NCBI RefSeq assembly: GCF_004768465.1
Contig: NZ_SRMF01000001.1
Coordinates: forward strand, 294,126-358,125
Source: Natronospirillum operosum
Lineage (GTDB): Bacteria > Pseudomonadota > Gammaproteobacteria > Pseudomonadales > Natronospirillaceae
Direction: 5' to 3'
DNA length: 64,000 nt
Position numbers and translations under genes: made by a program. Shown piece after piece: positions 26,706 through 39,331 of this stretch. Position 1 is the stretch's first letter; every line of letters starts with the position of its first letter. Under the pieces are notes generated by a model that worked only from the letters and a program-made list of their open reading frames with translations, ran no database searches and was not told the DNA's origin.

Positions 26706-29700
26706 ATGAGCACCCCCTTTGTTCATCTGCATGTGCACACCGAATACTCTCTGGTGGACAGCCTCAACCGCATCAAGCCGCTGGTGAAGGCAGCGGCGGA
26801 CACCGGCATGCCGGCGCTGGCGATCACCGATCAGAGCAACTTCTATGGCCTGATCAAGTTTTACACGGCAGCCATGGCCGCCGGCGTCAAGCCGCTGCTG
26901 GGAGCCGATCTGTGGCTGGAAAACCCGGATGAACCCGAGCGGCCATTCCGGGTGCACTTTCTGTGTCAGAGCCAGCGCGGTTACAAGAATCTGATCGAAC
27001 TGATTTCCCGCGGCTATCAGCACAACCAGATTCATGACCGGGCCGTGGTCACGCGGGCCTGGCTGGAAGAGTTGAACGAAGGGTTGATCGTGTTGTCCGG
27101 TGCCAACTATGGCGACGTCGGGCAGGCCATTCTGCGCGGCAACGAACCGGCCGTGGAGCAACGGCTGGCCTGGTGGCAACAGCATTTCCCCGGACGCTAT
27201 TATCTCGAACTGCACCGCACGCGGCGTGCAGGCGATGACCAGCATGTGGCAGCAGCGGTGCAACTGGCCGAAAAACACGGCCTGCCTGTGGTGGCCACCA
27301 ATGATGTGGTGTTTCTGCAGGCGGAAGATTTCGAAGCCCATGAAGCCAGGGTGTGCATCAATGAAAGCATGGCGCTGGATGACCCGCGTCGCGAACACCG
27401 ATTCTCCGATCAGCAGTATCTGAAAACGCCGGCGGAGATGGCCGAGCTGTTTGGGGATATCCCGTCGGCGCTCGAAAACACGCTGGAAATTGCCCGCCGC
27501 TGCACCGTGGAAGTGGAGCTGGGCACCTACTACCTGCCCGAGTACCCGATTCCGGATGACCTCGAACAGTCGCCCTTTTTTCAGGGCGAGCTCTCCCTGG
27601 CCGCCGTGCGGGCCGATGTCGAGGCCGCCATGCAGGAAAAATGGGCCGGCCGGGAACAGGAACCGGAGTACGAGCAGCAGGTGCGGCTGGGTATCTTCTT
27701 CCACAAGGTGTCCTACGAGGGCCTGGAAGAGCGTCTGCAGCAGGACCATGACACCAGTGCACCCGACTTCCCCCAGGTCCGCCAGCAGTATCTGGAGCGT
27801 CTGCGCTTCGAGCTGAACATCATTCTGCAGATGGGCTTCCCGGGTTACTTCCTGATCGTGATGGACTTTATTCAGTGGGCCAAGGACAACGACATTCCGG
27901 TTGGCCCCGGGCGCGGCTCCGGCGCCGGCTCCCTGGTGGCCTATGCACAGAAGATTACCGATCTGGATCCGCTCAAATACGACCTGCTGTTCGAGCGTTT
28001 CCTGAATCCCGAACGGGTCTCCATGCCCGACTTCGATGTCGACTTCTGCATGGAAAAGCGCGATCAGGTCATCAACTATGTGGCCGACCGCTATGGCCGC
28101 GATGCGGTCTCCCAGATCGTGACCTTCGGCACTCTGGCCGCCAAGGCCGTGGTGCGCGATGTGGCCCGGGTGCAGGGCAAGAGCTATGGCCTGGCTGACC
28201 GCATCTCCAAGATGATTCCAGGTACGCCCGGCATGACGCTGGCCAAGGCACTGGAAGAAGTACCGGAACTCAAGACATTCATCCGCGAGGACGAGGAAGC
28301 CCAGGAAATCTGGGAGATGGCGGAAAAGCTGGAGGGCATCACCCGTCAGACCGGCAAGCACGCGGGTGGGGTGGTGATCGCCCCGACCCGACTGACCGAC
28401 TTTGCACCTCTGTTGTGTGAGGCCGACGGCAGTGGTCTGATGACCCAGTATGACAAGAACGATGTGGAGGCGGCCGGGCTGGTCAAGTTCGACTTCCTCG
28501 GTCTGCGCACGCTGACCATCATCGACTGGGCCCTGGATATCATCAATGAGCGCCGGCAGGCCGCCGGTGAAGAGCCGATCGACATCACCCATATTCCGCA
28601 GGCAGACGAGACCGCCTTCAGGATGCTGAAGGCGGCGAAGACAACGGCCGTGTTCCAGCTCGAAAGCCGGGGCATGAAGAACCTGATCAAGCAGATGCAG
28701 CCGGACAATCTGGAAGAGATGATCGCCCTGGTGGCGCTGTTCCGACCCGGCCCGCTGGATTCCGGCATGGTGGAAAACTTCATCAACCGGAAGCACGGCC
28801 GCGAAACGGTCTCCTACCCGGATTCGACCTGGCAGCACGACTCCCTGAAACCCATTCTGGAGAGCACCTACGGCATCATCGTCTACCAGGAACAGGTGAT
28901 GCAGATTGCCCAGACGCTGGCCGGCTACACGCTGGGCGGCGCCGACCTGCTGCGCCGGGCCATGGGCAAGAAAAAGCCCGAGGAAATGGAAAAACAGCGC
29001 CGCATCTTTGCCGAAGGCGCCGAGGCCAAGGGCATCAATGCCGATCTGGCCACGCGCATCTTCGACCTGGTGGAAAAGTTCGCCGGCTATGGTTTCAACA
29101 AGTCGCACTCTGCGGCCTATGCCCTGGTGTCCTATCAGACCCTGTGGCTGAAAGCGCATTATCCGGCCGCCTTCATGGCCGCCACCATGTCCTCGGAACT
29201 GGACCACACCGACAAGGTAGTGATCTTTCTCGAGGAGTGCCGCGAGCTCGGTCTGACGGTACTGCCGCCGGATGTGAGTCAGGGCGAATACATGTTCACC
29301 GTCAACGAGCAGAACGAAATCGTCTTCGGCCTGGGTGCGGTCAAGGGCGTGGGCGAAGGCCCGGTGGAGGCCATCGTCGAAGCCCGCCAGGAAGGCGGCC
29401 CGTTCCGGGATCTGTTCGACTTCTGTGCCCGCGTGAACCTGAAGAAACTCGGCAAGCGGGTGATCGAGGCGCTGATCAAGTCCGGGGCTCTGGACCGTCT
29501 GGGCCCCAACCGTGCCCTGCTGATGCAGGCCCTGCCGGATGCCATCCGGGCCGCCGAGCAGACCCATGACAATGCCGCTGCCGGCATGATCGACCTGTTC
29601 GGTGACCTGCAGTCACCGGAAGACCAGGACCCCTTTGCCCAGTACGGTACCGTGCACGACTGGCCAATCAAGTATCGACTGGCGGGCGAGAAGGAGACGC

Positions 29701-30338
29701 TGGGGCTCTATCTGACCGGACACCCGATTGACGAATATGAGACCGAGGTACGGGAAATCACCAGCTGCCGCCTGAGCGATGTCAGTGCCCGGGAAGAGCC
29801 CCAGGTGCTGGCCGGGCTGGTGATCGACATCCGCCGCATGCGCAGCAAACAGGGCAATGACATGATGTTCGTGACCCTGGATGACCGCACGGCGCGCATC
29901 GAGTTCGGCCTGTTCGGTGATCAGGACCCGAGCTGGCTGCAGATGATCGAGATCGGGCAGGTCATTTTTATTCGCGCCGAAGTGACCTGGAACCGCTATC
30001 GTGAAGAAAACCGGGTCAAGGCCATTGATGTGGTCGATGTCTCCGGGGCCCGCGCCCGGTTCGCCCGCGCGCTGGTCATTCAGTGGCCGGAACAGCAGGC
30101 CGAGGTGCGGGCAGTGCGCGATTTCGCCGAGCAGCTGCGGGATCTGGTGCAGCAGGCCAACGGCATGGGGTCGACCGGCGGCAACCAGTCCCGGATACCG
30201 CTGCATGTCGCCTATTCCAACGGCCAGGCGCGCGGCGAGGTACGCCTGGGCGACGCCTGGTGCGCTCCGATGACCGACGAATTCATGTATCGCCTGCGCG
30301 ACCGTTTCGGGCCGGAAGCAGTGTCGTTACGGTTCTGA
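26706..30338 (+). CDS. dnaE: DNA polymerase III alpha subunit
   Basis: Replicative polymerase catalytic subunit, 1210 residues. Domains in order: N-terminal PHP domain (FVHLHVHTEYSLVDS), C-family polymerase palm with catalytic D442 and D444 in PDFDVDFCMEK, fingers, helix-hairpin-helix region, and an OB fold with a C-terminal tau-binding region. It is about 50 residues longer than the E. coli protein. The last codons overlap a short direct duplication (TACGGTTCTGATG) repeated at 30351. Confidence 0.98.
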   Translation: MSTPFVHLHVHTEYSLVDSLNRIKPLVKAAADTGMPALAITDQSNFYGLIKFYTAAMAAGVKPLLGADLWLENPDEPERPFRVHFLCQSQRGYKNLIELISRGYQHNQIHDRAVVTRAWLEELNEGLIVLSGANYGDVGQAILRGNEPAVEQRLAWWQQHFPGRYYLELHRTRRAGDDQHVAAAVQLAEKHGLPVVATNDVVFLQAEDFEAHEARVCINESMALDDPRREHRFSDQQYLKTPAEMAELFGDIPSALENTLEIARRCTVEVELGTYYLPEYPIPDDLEQSPFFQGELSLAAVRADVEAAMQEKWAGREQEPEYEQQVRLGIFFHKVSYEGLEERLQQDHDTSAPDFPQVRQQYLERLRFELNIILQMGFPGYFLIVMDFIQWAKDNDIPVGPGRGSGAGSLVAYAQKITDLDPLKYDLLFERFLNPERVSMPDFDVDFCMEKRDQVINYVADRYGRDAVSQIVTFGTLAAKAVVRDVARVQGKSYGLADRISKMIPGTPGMTLAKALEEVPELKTFIREDEEAQEIWEMAEKLEGITRQTGKHAGGVVIAPTRLTDFAPLLCEADGSGLMTQYDKNDVEAAGLVKFDFLGLRTLTIIDWALDIINERRQAAGEEPIDITHIPQADETAFRMLKAAKTTAVFQLESRGMKNLIKQMQPDNLEEMIALVALFRPGPLDSGMVENFINRKHGRETVSYPDSTWQHDSLKPILESTYGIIVYQEQVMQIAQTLAGYTLGGADLLRRAMGKKKPEEMEKQRRIFAEGAEAKGINADLATRIFDLVEKFAGYGFNKSHSAAYALVSYQTLWLKAHYPAAFMAATMSSELDHTDKVVIFLEECRELGLTVLPPDVSQGEYMFTVNEQNEIVFGLGAVKGVGEGPVEAIVEARQEGGPFRDLFDFCARVNLKKLGKRVIEALIKSGALDRLGPNRALLMQALPDAIRAAEQTHDNAAAGMIDLFGDLQSPEDQDPFAQYGTVHDWPIKYRLAGEKETLGLYLTGHPIDEYETEVREITSCRLSDVSAREEPQVLAGLVIDIRRMRSKQGNDMMFVTLDDRTARIEFGLFGDQDPSWLQMIEIGQVIFIRAEVTWNRYREENRVKAIDVVDVSGARARFARALVIQWPEQQAEVRAVRDFAEQLRDLVQQANGMGSTGGNQSRIPLHVAYSNGQARGEVRLGDAWCAPMTDEFMYRLRDRFGPEAVSLRF

Positions 30339-30525
30339 TGTGAAAGCCGCTACGGTTCTGATGGGGCGCTGCGGCGGCTCTGTCAGAACCGCCGATTTGC
30401 GCCCTTGTGGGTTATTGTTTACTTTTATTCAAAGCTCCTTGCGAAGCCGGTGCCTTGTGTCCAGCCGCCGTAGCCGCTAGGCTCCCGACTTATTGCCGAT
30501 TCTGTCATTACGGGGAAGTGGATTC
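30339..30525. other. dnaE-accA intergenic region
   Basis: A 187-bp gap. TACGGTTCTGATG at the dnaE end recurs at 30351-30363, and its CGGTTCTGA is answered by an inverse copy TCAGAACCG at about 30383, giving a potential hairpin around a GC-rich loop. An AT-rich stretch (GGGTTATTGTTTACTTTTATT, in part) follows and may hold the accA promoter, but no clean -35/-10 pair is visible. Confidence 0.4.
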
Positions 30526-31479
30526 ATGAATCCCAATTATCTGGATTTCGAACAACCCATCGCTGAATTGGAAGCCAAGATTGAAGAGTTGCGGCTGGTG
30601 GGTAACGACCACGAGCTGAACATCACCGAGCAGGTAGACAAACTGCGCAACCAGACGGTCAAGCTGACAGAAAGCATCTTCAGCAACCTGACCGCCTGGC
30701 AGGTGTCGCAACTGGCACGGCATCCACAACGGCCCAACTCACTCGAGTATTTTTCCCGTATTTTCACCGAATTCGATGAGATGCACGGTGATCGCCACTA
30801 TGGTGATGACGGTGCCATCATCGGCGGCACGGCCCGCCTGGAAGGTCAGCCGGTCATGGTGATCGGCCAGCAGAAGGGTCGTTCCGTGCAGGAAAAGGTG
30901 AAGCGCAATTTCGGCTCGCCAATGCCGGAGGGTTACCGCAAGGCACTGCGCCTGATGGAATTTGCCGAACGCTTTCGCATGCCGGTGCTGACTTTTATCG
31001 ATACCGCCGGGGCCTATCCCGGCATCGGTGCCGAGGAGCGGGGCCAGAGCGAAGCCATCGCGTTCAATCTGCAGAAGATGTCCAGCCTGAAAACCCCAAT
31101 CATCAACACCGTTATCGGTGAAGGTGGTTCCGGTGGCGCGCTGGCGATTGGGGTGGGCGACCATCTGCTGATGCTGCAATACTCGACCTATTCGGTGATT
31201 TCGCCGGAGGGCTGTGCCTCCATCCTGTTCAAGACCAGCGAACGGGCTGCCGATGCCGCCGAAGCCATGGGCATTACGGCGCACCGGTTGCATGAACTGG
31301 GCCTGGTGGATGAGGTATTGCAGGAGCCGCTGGGCGGTGCACATCGTGATCTGGATCTGATGAGCGCGCATCTCAAGCAGGCGCTGGTACGGAACCTGGC
31401 CGGCCTGCAGGAAAAATCTCCGGGAGACCTGCTGGACCGGCGCTACAAGCGCCTGATGTCCTACGGCAATTTCAACTGA
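30526..31479 (+). CDS. accA: Acetyl-CoA carboxylase carboxyltransferase alpha
   Basis: Alpha subunit of the carboxyltransferase that forms malonyl-CoA with AccD. ATG 30526 ([20 protein letters not shown]) has GGGGAAG upstream and gives 317 residues. The conserved [20 protein letters not shown] and [13 protein letters not shown] (oxyanion-hole glycines) are present. It precedes a GNAT gene and tilS, the accA-tilS-pyrG order being common in gammaproteobacteria. Confidence 0.98.
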   Translation: MNPNYLDFEQPIAELEAKIEELRLVGNDHELNITEQVDKLRNQTVKLTESIFSNLTAWQVSQLARHPQRPNSLEYFSRIFTEFDEMHGDRHYGDDGAIIGGTARLEGQPVMVIGQQKGRSVQEKVKRNFGSPMPEGYRKALRLMEFAERFRMPVLTFIDTAGAYPGIGAEERGQSEAIAFNLQKMSSLKTPIINTVIGEGGSGGALAIGVGDHLLMLQYSTYSVISPEGCASILFKTSERAADAAEAMGITAHRLHELGLVDEVLQEPLGGAHRDLDLMSAHLKQALVRNLAGLQEKSPGDLLDRRYKRLMSYGNFN

Positions 31480-31528
31480 CCGGTCAGTATTGAGGTCGAA
31501 CTGAACAGATACGTTGCGGGGCGTTGCC

Positions 31529-32020
31529 ATGACGCTGGCCATTGAACCTCCTTTCTACGAGTTCCCCGACCTCAGTGACGGGGTCGTCGCCCTGCGCCAC
31601 AAGCGGTTTCTGCAGGGCCGGGCAGCCATGGATGGGGTGCCGGCCTATCTGTTCTCGATCTATCGCGCCGACAGCGGCCGTATTATCGGCGAGATCGACC
31701 TGCGTCTGGGCGCAACCCGCTACCTGCGTCAGTTCGGGGGCCAACTGGGCTATCATGTCGACAGCCGTTTTCGCGGCCACCGCTATGCCGCCAGAGCCTG
31801 CCTGCTGCTGCAGGAAGTCGCCCTGGCCCATGAAATGGAAGGCCTCTGGATTACCTGCAACCCCGACAACCTGGCTTCGCGCCGCACCTGTGAACTGATC
31901 GGGGCCACTTACATCGACGAGGTCAGGGTGCCGTTTGCCAGTGAACTCTACTGGCGTGGAGACCGCCGCAAATGCCGTTACCACTGGGATCTGACTTACC
32001 CCCACCTGCTGGCGACCTGA
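31529..32020 (+). CDS. GNAT-family N-acetyltransferase
   Basis: A 163-residue protein read from ATG 31529; TTG 31514 is an alternative. The GNAT acetyl-CoA motif is LGYHVDSRFRGHRYAARACL, followed by ITCNPDNLASRRTCELIGAT, the pattern of RimJ/RimL-type acetyltransferases. The substrate cannot be told. It lies between accA and tilS and its 3' end overlaps the proposed tilS start by 49 bp. Confidence 0.88.
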   Translation: MTLAIEPPFYEFPDLSDGVVALRHKRFLQGRAAMDGVPAYLFSIYRADSGRIIGEIDLRLGATRYLRQFGGQLGYHVDSRFRGHRYAARACLLLQEVALAHEMEGLWITCNPDNLASRRTCELIGATYIDEVRVPFASELYWRGDRRKCRYHWDLTYPHLLAT

Positions 32021-33369
32021 GCACCCGGCTGCTGGCGCGTCTCGACACGGCGCTGGCCGAGCAGCCGCAGACCGGGACCCTGTGGGTTGGCTGCAGCGGT
32101 GGTCTGGACTCCCTGCTGCTGCTGTGGGCGGTGGCCCGAACCCACCCTCAGCGCGTGCAGGCGCTGCATGTTCATCACGGCCTGCAGCCCGCAGCGGATG
32201 CCTGGGCCGACCATCTGACGGCCCTGTGCAGTGACTGGGGCCTGGCGCTGACGGTTGAACGGGTGCAGGTCGAGACCGGCAGCAATCTGGAAGCGCGTGC
32301 CCGCGCCGCCCGCTATCAAATCTTTGGCCGTTGTCTGCAGCCCGACGATACCCTGTTGCTGGCCCATCACCGTGATGATCAACTGGAAACCCTGTTGCTG
32401 CGTCTGGTACGCGGTGCCGGCCTGGATGGGCTGGCCGGCATGCCGGCCAGTCGGCCGCTGGGGCAGGGCAGGCTGGTACGCCCCTGGCTGCAGGAGGCCC
32501 GGGCCGATCTGGAACAGCTGGCGGCAGCCCTTCAACTGCCTTGGCTGGAAGACCCTTCGAACCTCAGCCTGCGGCATGACCGCAACTTTCTGCGTCATCA
32601 GGTGCTGCCGCAATTGCGGCAGCGCTGGCCCGGCCTGGAGCAGAGCATGAGTCGCAGCCAGAGCCACCTGCAGAGTGCCGCCGAACGGCTGCAACGACTG
32701 GATGCGACGCGCCTGAAGGCACTGCAGCGTCCCGACGGCAGCCTGAACCTGAACGCGCTGCAGCAACTGGACACGCTGGCCGAACGCCAGTCCGTATTGC
32801 GGCTGTGGCTGCATGAGCAGGGCCCGGGCGAGGTCAGCCAGGCGCAACTGGAGCACCTGCTGTCCGATGTCGTCGCGGCGCGTGCCGACGCCCAGGGGGA
32901 GCTGGCCCTGGGATCCTGGCGCATTCGGCGTTACGACGGCGGACTGTATGCGGTGCTATTGTTGCCCGGCCCGCCGGCAGAACCGCTGGCACTGCCGGGA
33001 GATCCGCAGGCCGGTTATCAGCTCCATCATGCCGGCCTGGGCACCCTGACCCTGCAGATGGACACGGCCGGAACTGTGCCGGGCCTGGATGCCGCGCGCC
33101 TGGGGCAGTGCAGGCTGACGGTGCGTGCGCGTCAGGGCGGCGAGCGCCTGCGTCCGGTCGGCCGGCAGGGCTCGCGTGACCTCAAGCGACTGCTGCAGGA
33201 ACTGGACATCCCACCCTGGTTGCGGCCCCACCTGCCGCTGCTGTTTGCCGATGATCAGCTCGTTGCCGTTGCCGATCGGGTGCTGGATCAGCAGTGGATG
33301 GCACCGTCGGGGTCGCCTGCGCTGGTACCGCACTGGCAGCAACCCCGAGGTATCGGAATGCTGGCTTAG
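31972..33369 (+). CDS. tilS: tRNA(Ile)-lysidine synthase
   Basis: Converts cytidine 34 of tRNA-Ile(CAU) to lysidine so that AUA is read as isoleucine. The 465-residue protein has the PP-loop VGCSGGLDSLLLLWAV (about residues 38-53), the LHVHHGLQPAADAW segment, and the C-terminal TilS domain with RLRPVGRQGSRDLKRLLQ. ATG 31972 is deep in the preceding gene; the next in-frame candidates would remove only a few non-conserved residues. Confidence 0.95.
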   Translation: MPLPLGSDLPPPAGDLSTRLLARLDTALAEQPQTGTLWVGCSGGLDSLLLLWAVARTHPQRVQALHVHHGLQPAADAWADHLTALCSDWGLALTVERVQVETGSNLEARARAARYQIFGRCLQPDDTLLLAHHRDDQLETLLLRLVRGAGLDGLAGMPASRPLGQGRLVRPWLQEARADLEQLAAALQLPWLEDPSNLSLRHDRNFLRHQVLPQLRQRWPGLEQSMSRSQSHLQSAAERLQRLDATRLKALQRPDGSLNLNALQQLDTLAERQSVLRLWLHEQGPGEVSQAQLEHLLSDVVAARADAQGELALGSWRIRRYDGGLYAVLLLPGPPAEPLALPGDPQAGYQLHHAGLGTLTLQMDTAGTVPGLDAARLGQCRLTVRARQGGERLRPVGRQGSRDLKRLLQELDIPPWLRPHLPLLFADDQLVAVADRVLDQQWMAPSGSPALVPHWQQPRGIGMLA

Positions 33370-33440
33370 GGGTCAACCCTGTGGTATCTTTTGCGCCCAT
33401 CTTGGATTAAGTAGCAGGGCCGGATGCCTGCTGCTCCTGC

Positions 33441-35155
<1,715 letters not shown>

Positions 35156-35178
35156 TTTTGTAACTTTATTTTCAAAAC

Positions 35179-35216
35179 ACCCCGCAAATGGGCCGATTTC
35201 AGGCCCTCGGGGTTTC
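35179..35216 (+). terminator. Terminator after pyrG
   Basis: ACCCCG pairs with CGGGGT and, inside, GGGCC pairs with GGCCC; TTT follows. It lies 24 bp after the pyrG stop and separates pyrG from eno. Confidence 0.7.
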
Positions 35217-35230
35217 AATTGGCGCGGTTT

Positions 35231-35245
35231 TGTAAGAAACTTACA
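35231..35245. promoter_or_regulatory. Inverted repeat TGTAAG-N3-CTTACA upstream of eno
   Basis: A perfect 6-bp inverted repeat with a 3-bp spacer, about 70 bp upstream of the eno start and 15 bp after the pyrG terminator. The position suits an operator overlapping the eno promoter. No regulator is known to me for this exact site. Confidence 0.35.
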
Positions 35246-35272
35246 CACCAGAAATCCGCGGGTGCTGGCTGA

Positions 35273-36610
<1,338 letters not shown>

Positions 36611-36626
36611 CCTTCAATCCCTGCGC

Positions 36627-36670
36627 GCGGACCCTGCGCCTGACACCGGTCAGGCGCAGTCGGGGTCCGC
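36627..36670 (+). terminator. Long two-part hairpin after eno
   Basis: GCGGACCC pairs with GGGTCCGC, and inside it CTGCGCCTGAC pairs with GTCAGGCGCAG around an ACCG loop. There is no U tract after it, so it may stabilise the eno mRNA 3' end or work with Rho. Confidence 0.6.
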
Positions 36671-36767
36671 TGCGGCATTGGCCGGCGCCTTGCAACTGGC
36701 CAAATCCCCCCACAACCATTATTCTGTGCGCTTTCGGCCAACAGCTCCGGTTCGCACAGGTTTTTGC

Positions 36768-37049
36768 ATGAAAAAAGCGCTGTTAGTCGCTCTTGTTCTC
36801 ATCTTCGTCTATTTTCAGGGCCGCCTCTGGTTTGGCTACAACAGCCTGACCGAAATTCGGCAACTGCAGGCCGAGGTGCAGTCACTGCAGTCTGAAATCC
36901 GTATTCAGCGGCAAATCAATGCGCGCCTGCGGGCGCAGGTGGAAGCGCTGCGCGATACGGACAACCCCGATGCCATGGAAGAACAGATTCGGGAGCGTCT
37001 GGGCCTGACCCATGAAGACGAAACCCTGTTTCTGTTTATTCAGGAGTAG
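36768..37049 (+). CDS. ftsB: Cell division protein FtsB
   Basis: Small bitopic divisome protein acting with FtsL and FtsQ. ATG 36768 gives 93 residues: a short cytoplasmic start (MKKA), one membrane segment (LLVALVLIFVYFQGRLWFG), then a periplasmic coiled coil (about 25-60) and the conserved EEQIRERLGLTHEDETLF region. A longer upstream reading frame would bury the membrane anchor and is rejected. It begins the ftsB-ispD-ispF-truD-pcm cluster. Confidence 0.96.
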   Translation: MKKALLVALVLIFVYFQGRLWFGYNSLTEIRQLQAEVQSLQSEIRIQRQINARLRAQVEALRDTDNPDAMEEQIRERLGLTHEDETLFLFIQE

Positions 37050-37057
37050 CGTGCACC

Positions 37058-37762
37058 ATGACCCTGCCTGCAGATAACAGCCCGTTCTGGGCCGTGGTGC
37101 CCGCCGCCGGGACCGGACGCAGGTTTGGCGCCGATCAGCCCAAGCAGTTCGTGCGTATCGGGGAGCAGTCGGTGCTGGCGCATACCCTGCAGCGTCTGGC
37201 CGCCGTGCCCGGCCTGGCCGGTATCGTGCTGGTGGTGGCTGATTTGGCCGACGCCGGTGACTGGTCGCAACTTGCCGTGCCGGTGGTGGCCGTGCGCGGA
37301 GGCGCCGAGCGGGCCGACTCCGTCATGGCCGGCCTGTATTGGCTGGTGGCCGAGCAGGGCCCTGATTGCTGGGCCCTGGTGCATGATGCGGCCCGACCCG
37401 GGGTGCGGGTGGCGGACGTGGTCACCCTGATGGATTATTGTGCGGCGCATGATCTGGGGGCCATTCTGGCGCTGCCGGCCCGGGATACCATCAAGACAGC
37501 GGATGCCGGGGCTATGGTCCTGGAGACGCTGCCCCGCGACAGCATCTGGCTGGCTCAGACGCCGCAGTGTTTTCGCGCCGATCAGCTGTTGCGAGCACTG
37601 AAAGAGGCCGCTGAACAGGGCTTGCCGGTTACCGACGAGGCCTCTGCGATGCAGGCCGTCGGCGAACCCGTGCAACTGATCCGTGGCCACTGGCATAATA
37701 CCAAGCTGACCGAACCGGAAGACTTCCCTCTGATCGAATGGATACTGAGCCAGCATGACTGA
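37058..37762 (+). CDS. ispD: 2-C-methyl-D-erythritol 4-phosphate cytidylyltransferase
   Basis: MEP-pathway enzyme adding CMP to methylerythritol phosphate. The 234-residue protein has the nucleotide-binding VVPAAGTGRRFGADQPKQF, VHDAARPGVRV and TDEASAMQAVG motifs. It starts 8 bp after ftsB and overlaps ispF by 8 bp. Confidence 0.98.
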   Translation: MTLPADNSPFWAVVPAAGTGRRFGADQPKQFVRIGEQSVLAHTLQRLAAVPGLAGIVLVVADLADAGDWSQLAVPVVAVRGGAERADSVMAGLYWLVAEQGPDCWALVHDAARPGVRVADVVTLMDYCAAHDLGAILALPARDTIKTADAGAMVLETLPRDSIWLAQTPQCFRADQLLRALKEAAEQGLPVTDEASAMQAVGEPVQLIRGHWHNTKLTEPEDFPLIEWILSQHD

Positions 37763-38249
37763 TCTGCGTATCGGACACGGCTACGACGTGCACCGCTTTG
37801 CAACCGACCCCGGGCCGGCCACCCAGAAACTGGGTGGCCTCGATGTGCCGGTGGACTATCCGCTGCTGGCCCATTCGGACGGTGACGTGGTGCTGCATGC
37901 GATTTGCGATGCCATCCTCGGCGCACTGGCACTGGGTGATATCGGCACGCATTTTCCCGATACCGACGCCCGCTGGGCCGGCGCCGACAGCACCGAACTG
38001 CTGCGTCAGGTCTGGTCGCAGGCGACCGCAAGCGGGTATGGCCTGGGCAACCTGGATGTCACCATCGTGGCCCAGACCCCGCGCCTGCAGGGCTACAAGG
38101 GACCCATGGCTGAACATATCGCTCAGGTGCTGGGCGCGCAGCGCCACCAGGTCAACGTCAAGGCCACCACCACCGAGAAACTGGGCTTTGTCGGCCGTCG
38201 GGAAGGCATCGCCACACATGCTGTGGTGCTGCTGGCAGGTCGGGAGTGA
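37755..38249 (+). CDS. ispF: 2-C-methyl-D-erythritol 2,4-cyclodiphosphate synthase
   Basis: MEP-pathway cyclase, normally trimeric. The 164-residue protein begins MTDLRIGHGYDVHRF (zinc ligands D and H) and has HSDGDVVLHAICDAILGALA and the C-terminal KATTTEKLGFVGR loop. It overlaps ispD by 8 bp and truD by 4 bp (GTGA). Confidence 0.98.
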   Translation: MTDLRIGHGYDVHRFATDPGPATQKLGGLDVPVDYPLLAHSDGDVVLHAICDAILGALALGDIGTHFPDTDARWAGADSTELLRQVWSQATASGYGLGNLDVTIVAQTPRLQGYKGPMAEHIAQVLGAQRHQVNVKATTTEKLGFVGRREGIATHAVVLLAGRE

Positions 38250-39331
38250 ACGCTGCCGAGACCTTCAACGCCCTGCCGCGGGCCCTGGGCCCGCCTCTGG
38301 GCAGCGCCGTGCTGCGGCAGGAGCCGGCCGACTTCGTGGTAACCGAATTGCTGACGCCGCCGCCCTCTGCGGAGCGCGGGCAGCAGGAACATCTCTGGCT
38401 GTTGGTCGAGAAAACCGCCGCCAATACCGGCTGGGTGGCGCGTCAGCTGGCCGCCTGGTTCAAGGTGCGGGCGCGGGCGGTCAGTTTTGCCGGGCGCAAG
38501 GATCGTCACGCCGTAACCCGTCAGTGGTTCAGTGTGCATCTGCCGGGGCTGGCGGCAGCCGACCCTGACCCGACCTGGCCGCAGGGGGAGGGCTTTCAGG
38601 TGCTGGACGCTGCCTGGTCGGCCCGCAAGCTGCGCCGGGGCTGGCACACCGGCAACCGTTTTCAGTTGCGCCTGCGCCACTGGGACCCGGAGCCGGAACT
38701 GCTGCAGGCGCGTCTGCAGCAGATACGCAGCAGCGGTGTGCCCAACTACTTCGGAGCCCAGCGCTTCGGTCAGTCCTTTCAGCCTGCGGCAACCCGACTG
38801 CAGTGGCCGGAGGATCGCGAACAGCGTGGCTTCATGATCTCTGCCGCCCGCAGCCACCTGTTCAATAATCAGTTGGCCGAGCGGGTTGCAACCAGCACCT
38901 GGAGCCAGGCCGCACCGGGTGACTGGGTGGCCTGGCACGGTTCGGCCGCAGGCTTTCTGCTGACCGAGCCGGACGCGCGGCTGCATGAACTGCTGGCAGT
39001 CGGCGAGCTGAGTCCGACCGCCTGGCTGCCGGGGCTGGTACGCGACCAGCGACTGGCACCAACCCCGGCCGAGCAGGCTCTGCTGGCGTCCTGGTCGGTG
39101 TGGATAGACCAACTGGTAGAACGGCGCGTAGAATGTGCGCGGCGGGCCTGTCGTGTCGTGCCGGCCGAGCTTGCAGCCTGGCAGGAAGACGGAGACTGGC
39201 ATCTGGCCTTCAGCCTGCCCCCGGGCAGTTTCGCCACTGCTGTCGTGCACGCCCTCTGCAGGGTGGACAGCGCAGCACCGCTACAACCCGAACAACAAAC
39301 AGAAAGCAGTACAGGACAGAGAACAGCATGA
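38246..39331 (+). CDS. truD: tRNA pseudouridine(13) synthase
   Basis: Forms pseudouridine 13 in tRNA-Glu. The 361-residue protein reads from a GTG that overlaps the ispF stop. The catalytic aspartate lies in FAGRKDRHAVTRQWFSV, followed by RRGWHTGNRFQLRLR and VPNYFGAQRFG, all TruD signatures. In E. coli and Pseudomonas surE follows truD, but here pcm follows directly with an ATGA overlap. Confidence 0.96.
   Translation: MNAAETFNALPRALGPPLGSAVLRQEPADFVVTELLTPPPSAERGQQEHLWLLVEKTAANTGWVARQLAAWFKVRARAVSFAGRKDRHAVTRQWFSVHLPGLAAADPDPTWPQGEGFQVLDAAWSARKLRRGWHTGNRFQLRLRHWDPEPELLQARLQQIRSSGVPNYFGAQRFGQSFQPAATRLQWPEDREQRGFMISAARSHLFNNQLAERVATSTWSQAAPGDWVAWHGSAAGFLLTEPDARLHELLAVGELSPTAWLPGLVRDQRLAPTPAEQALLASWSVWIDQLVERRVECARRACRVVPAELAAWQEDGDWHLAFSLPPGSFATAVVHALCRVDSAAPLQPEQQTESSTGQRTA

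Noticed and set aside
26538..29567. 1009-codon minus-strand open frame opposite dnaE
   Set aside because: Antisense shadow of dnaE caused by GC-rich codon use; no recognisable domain.
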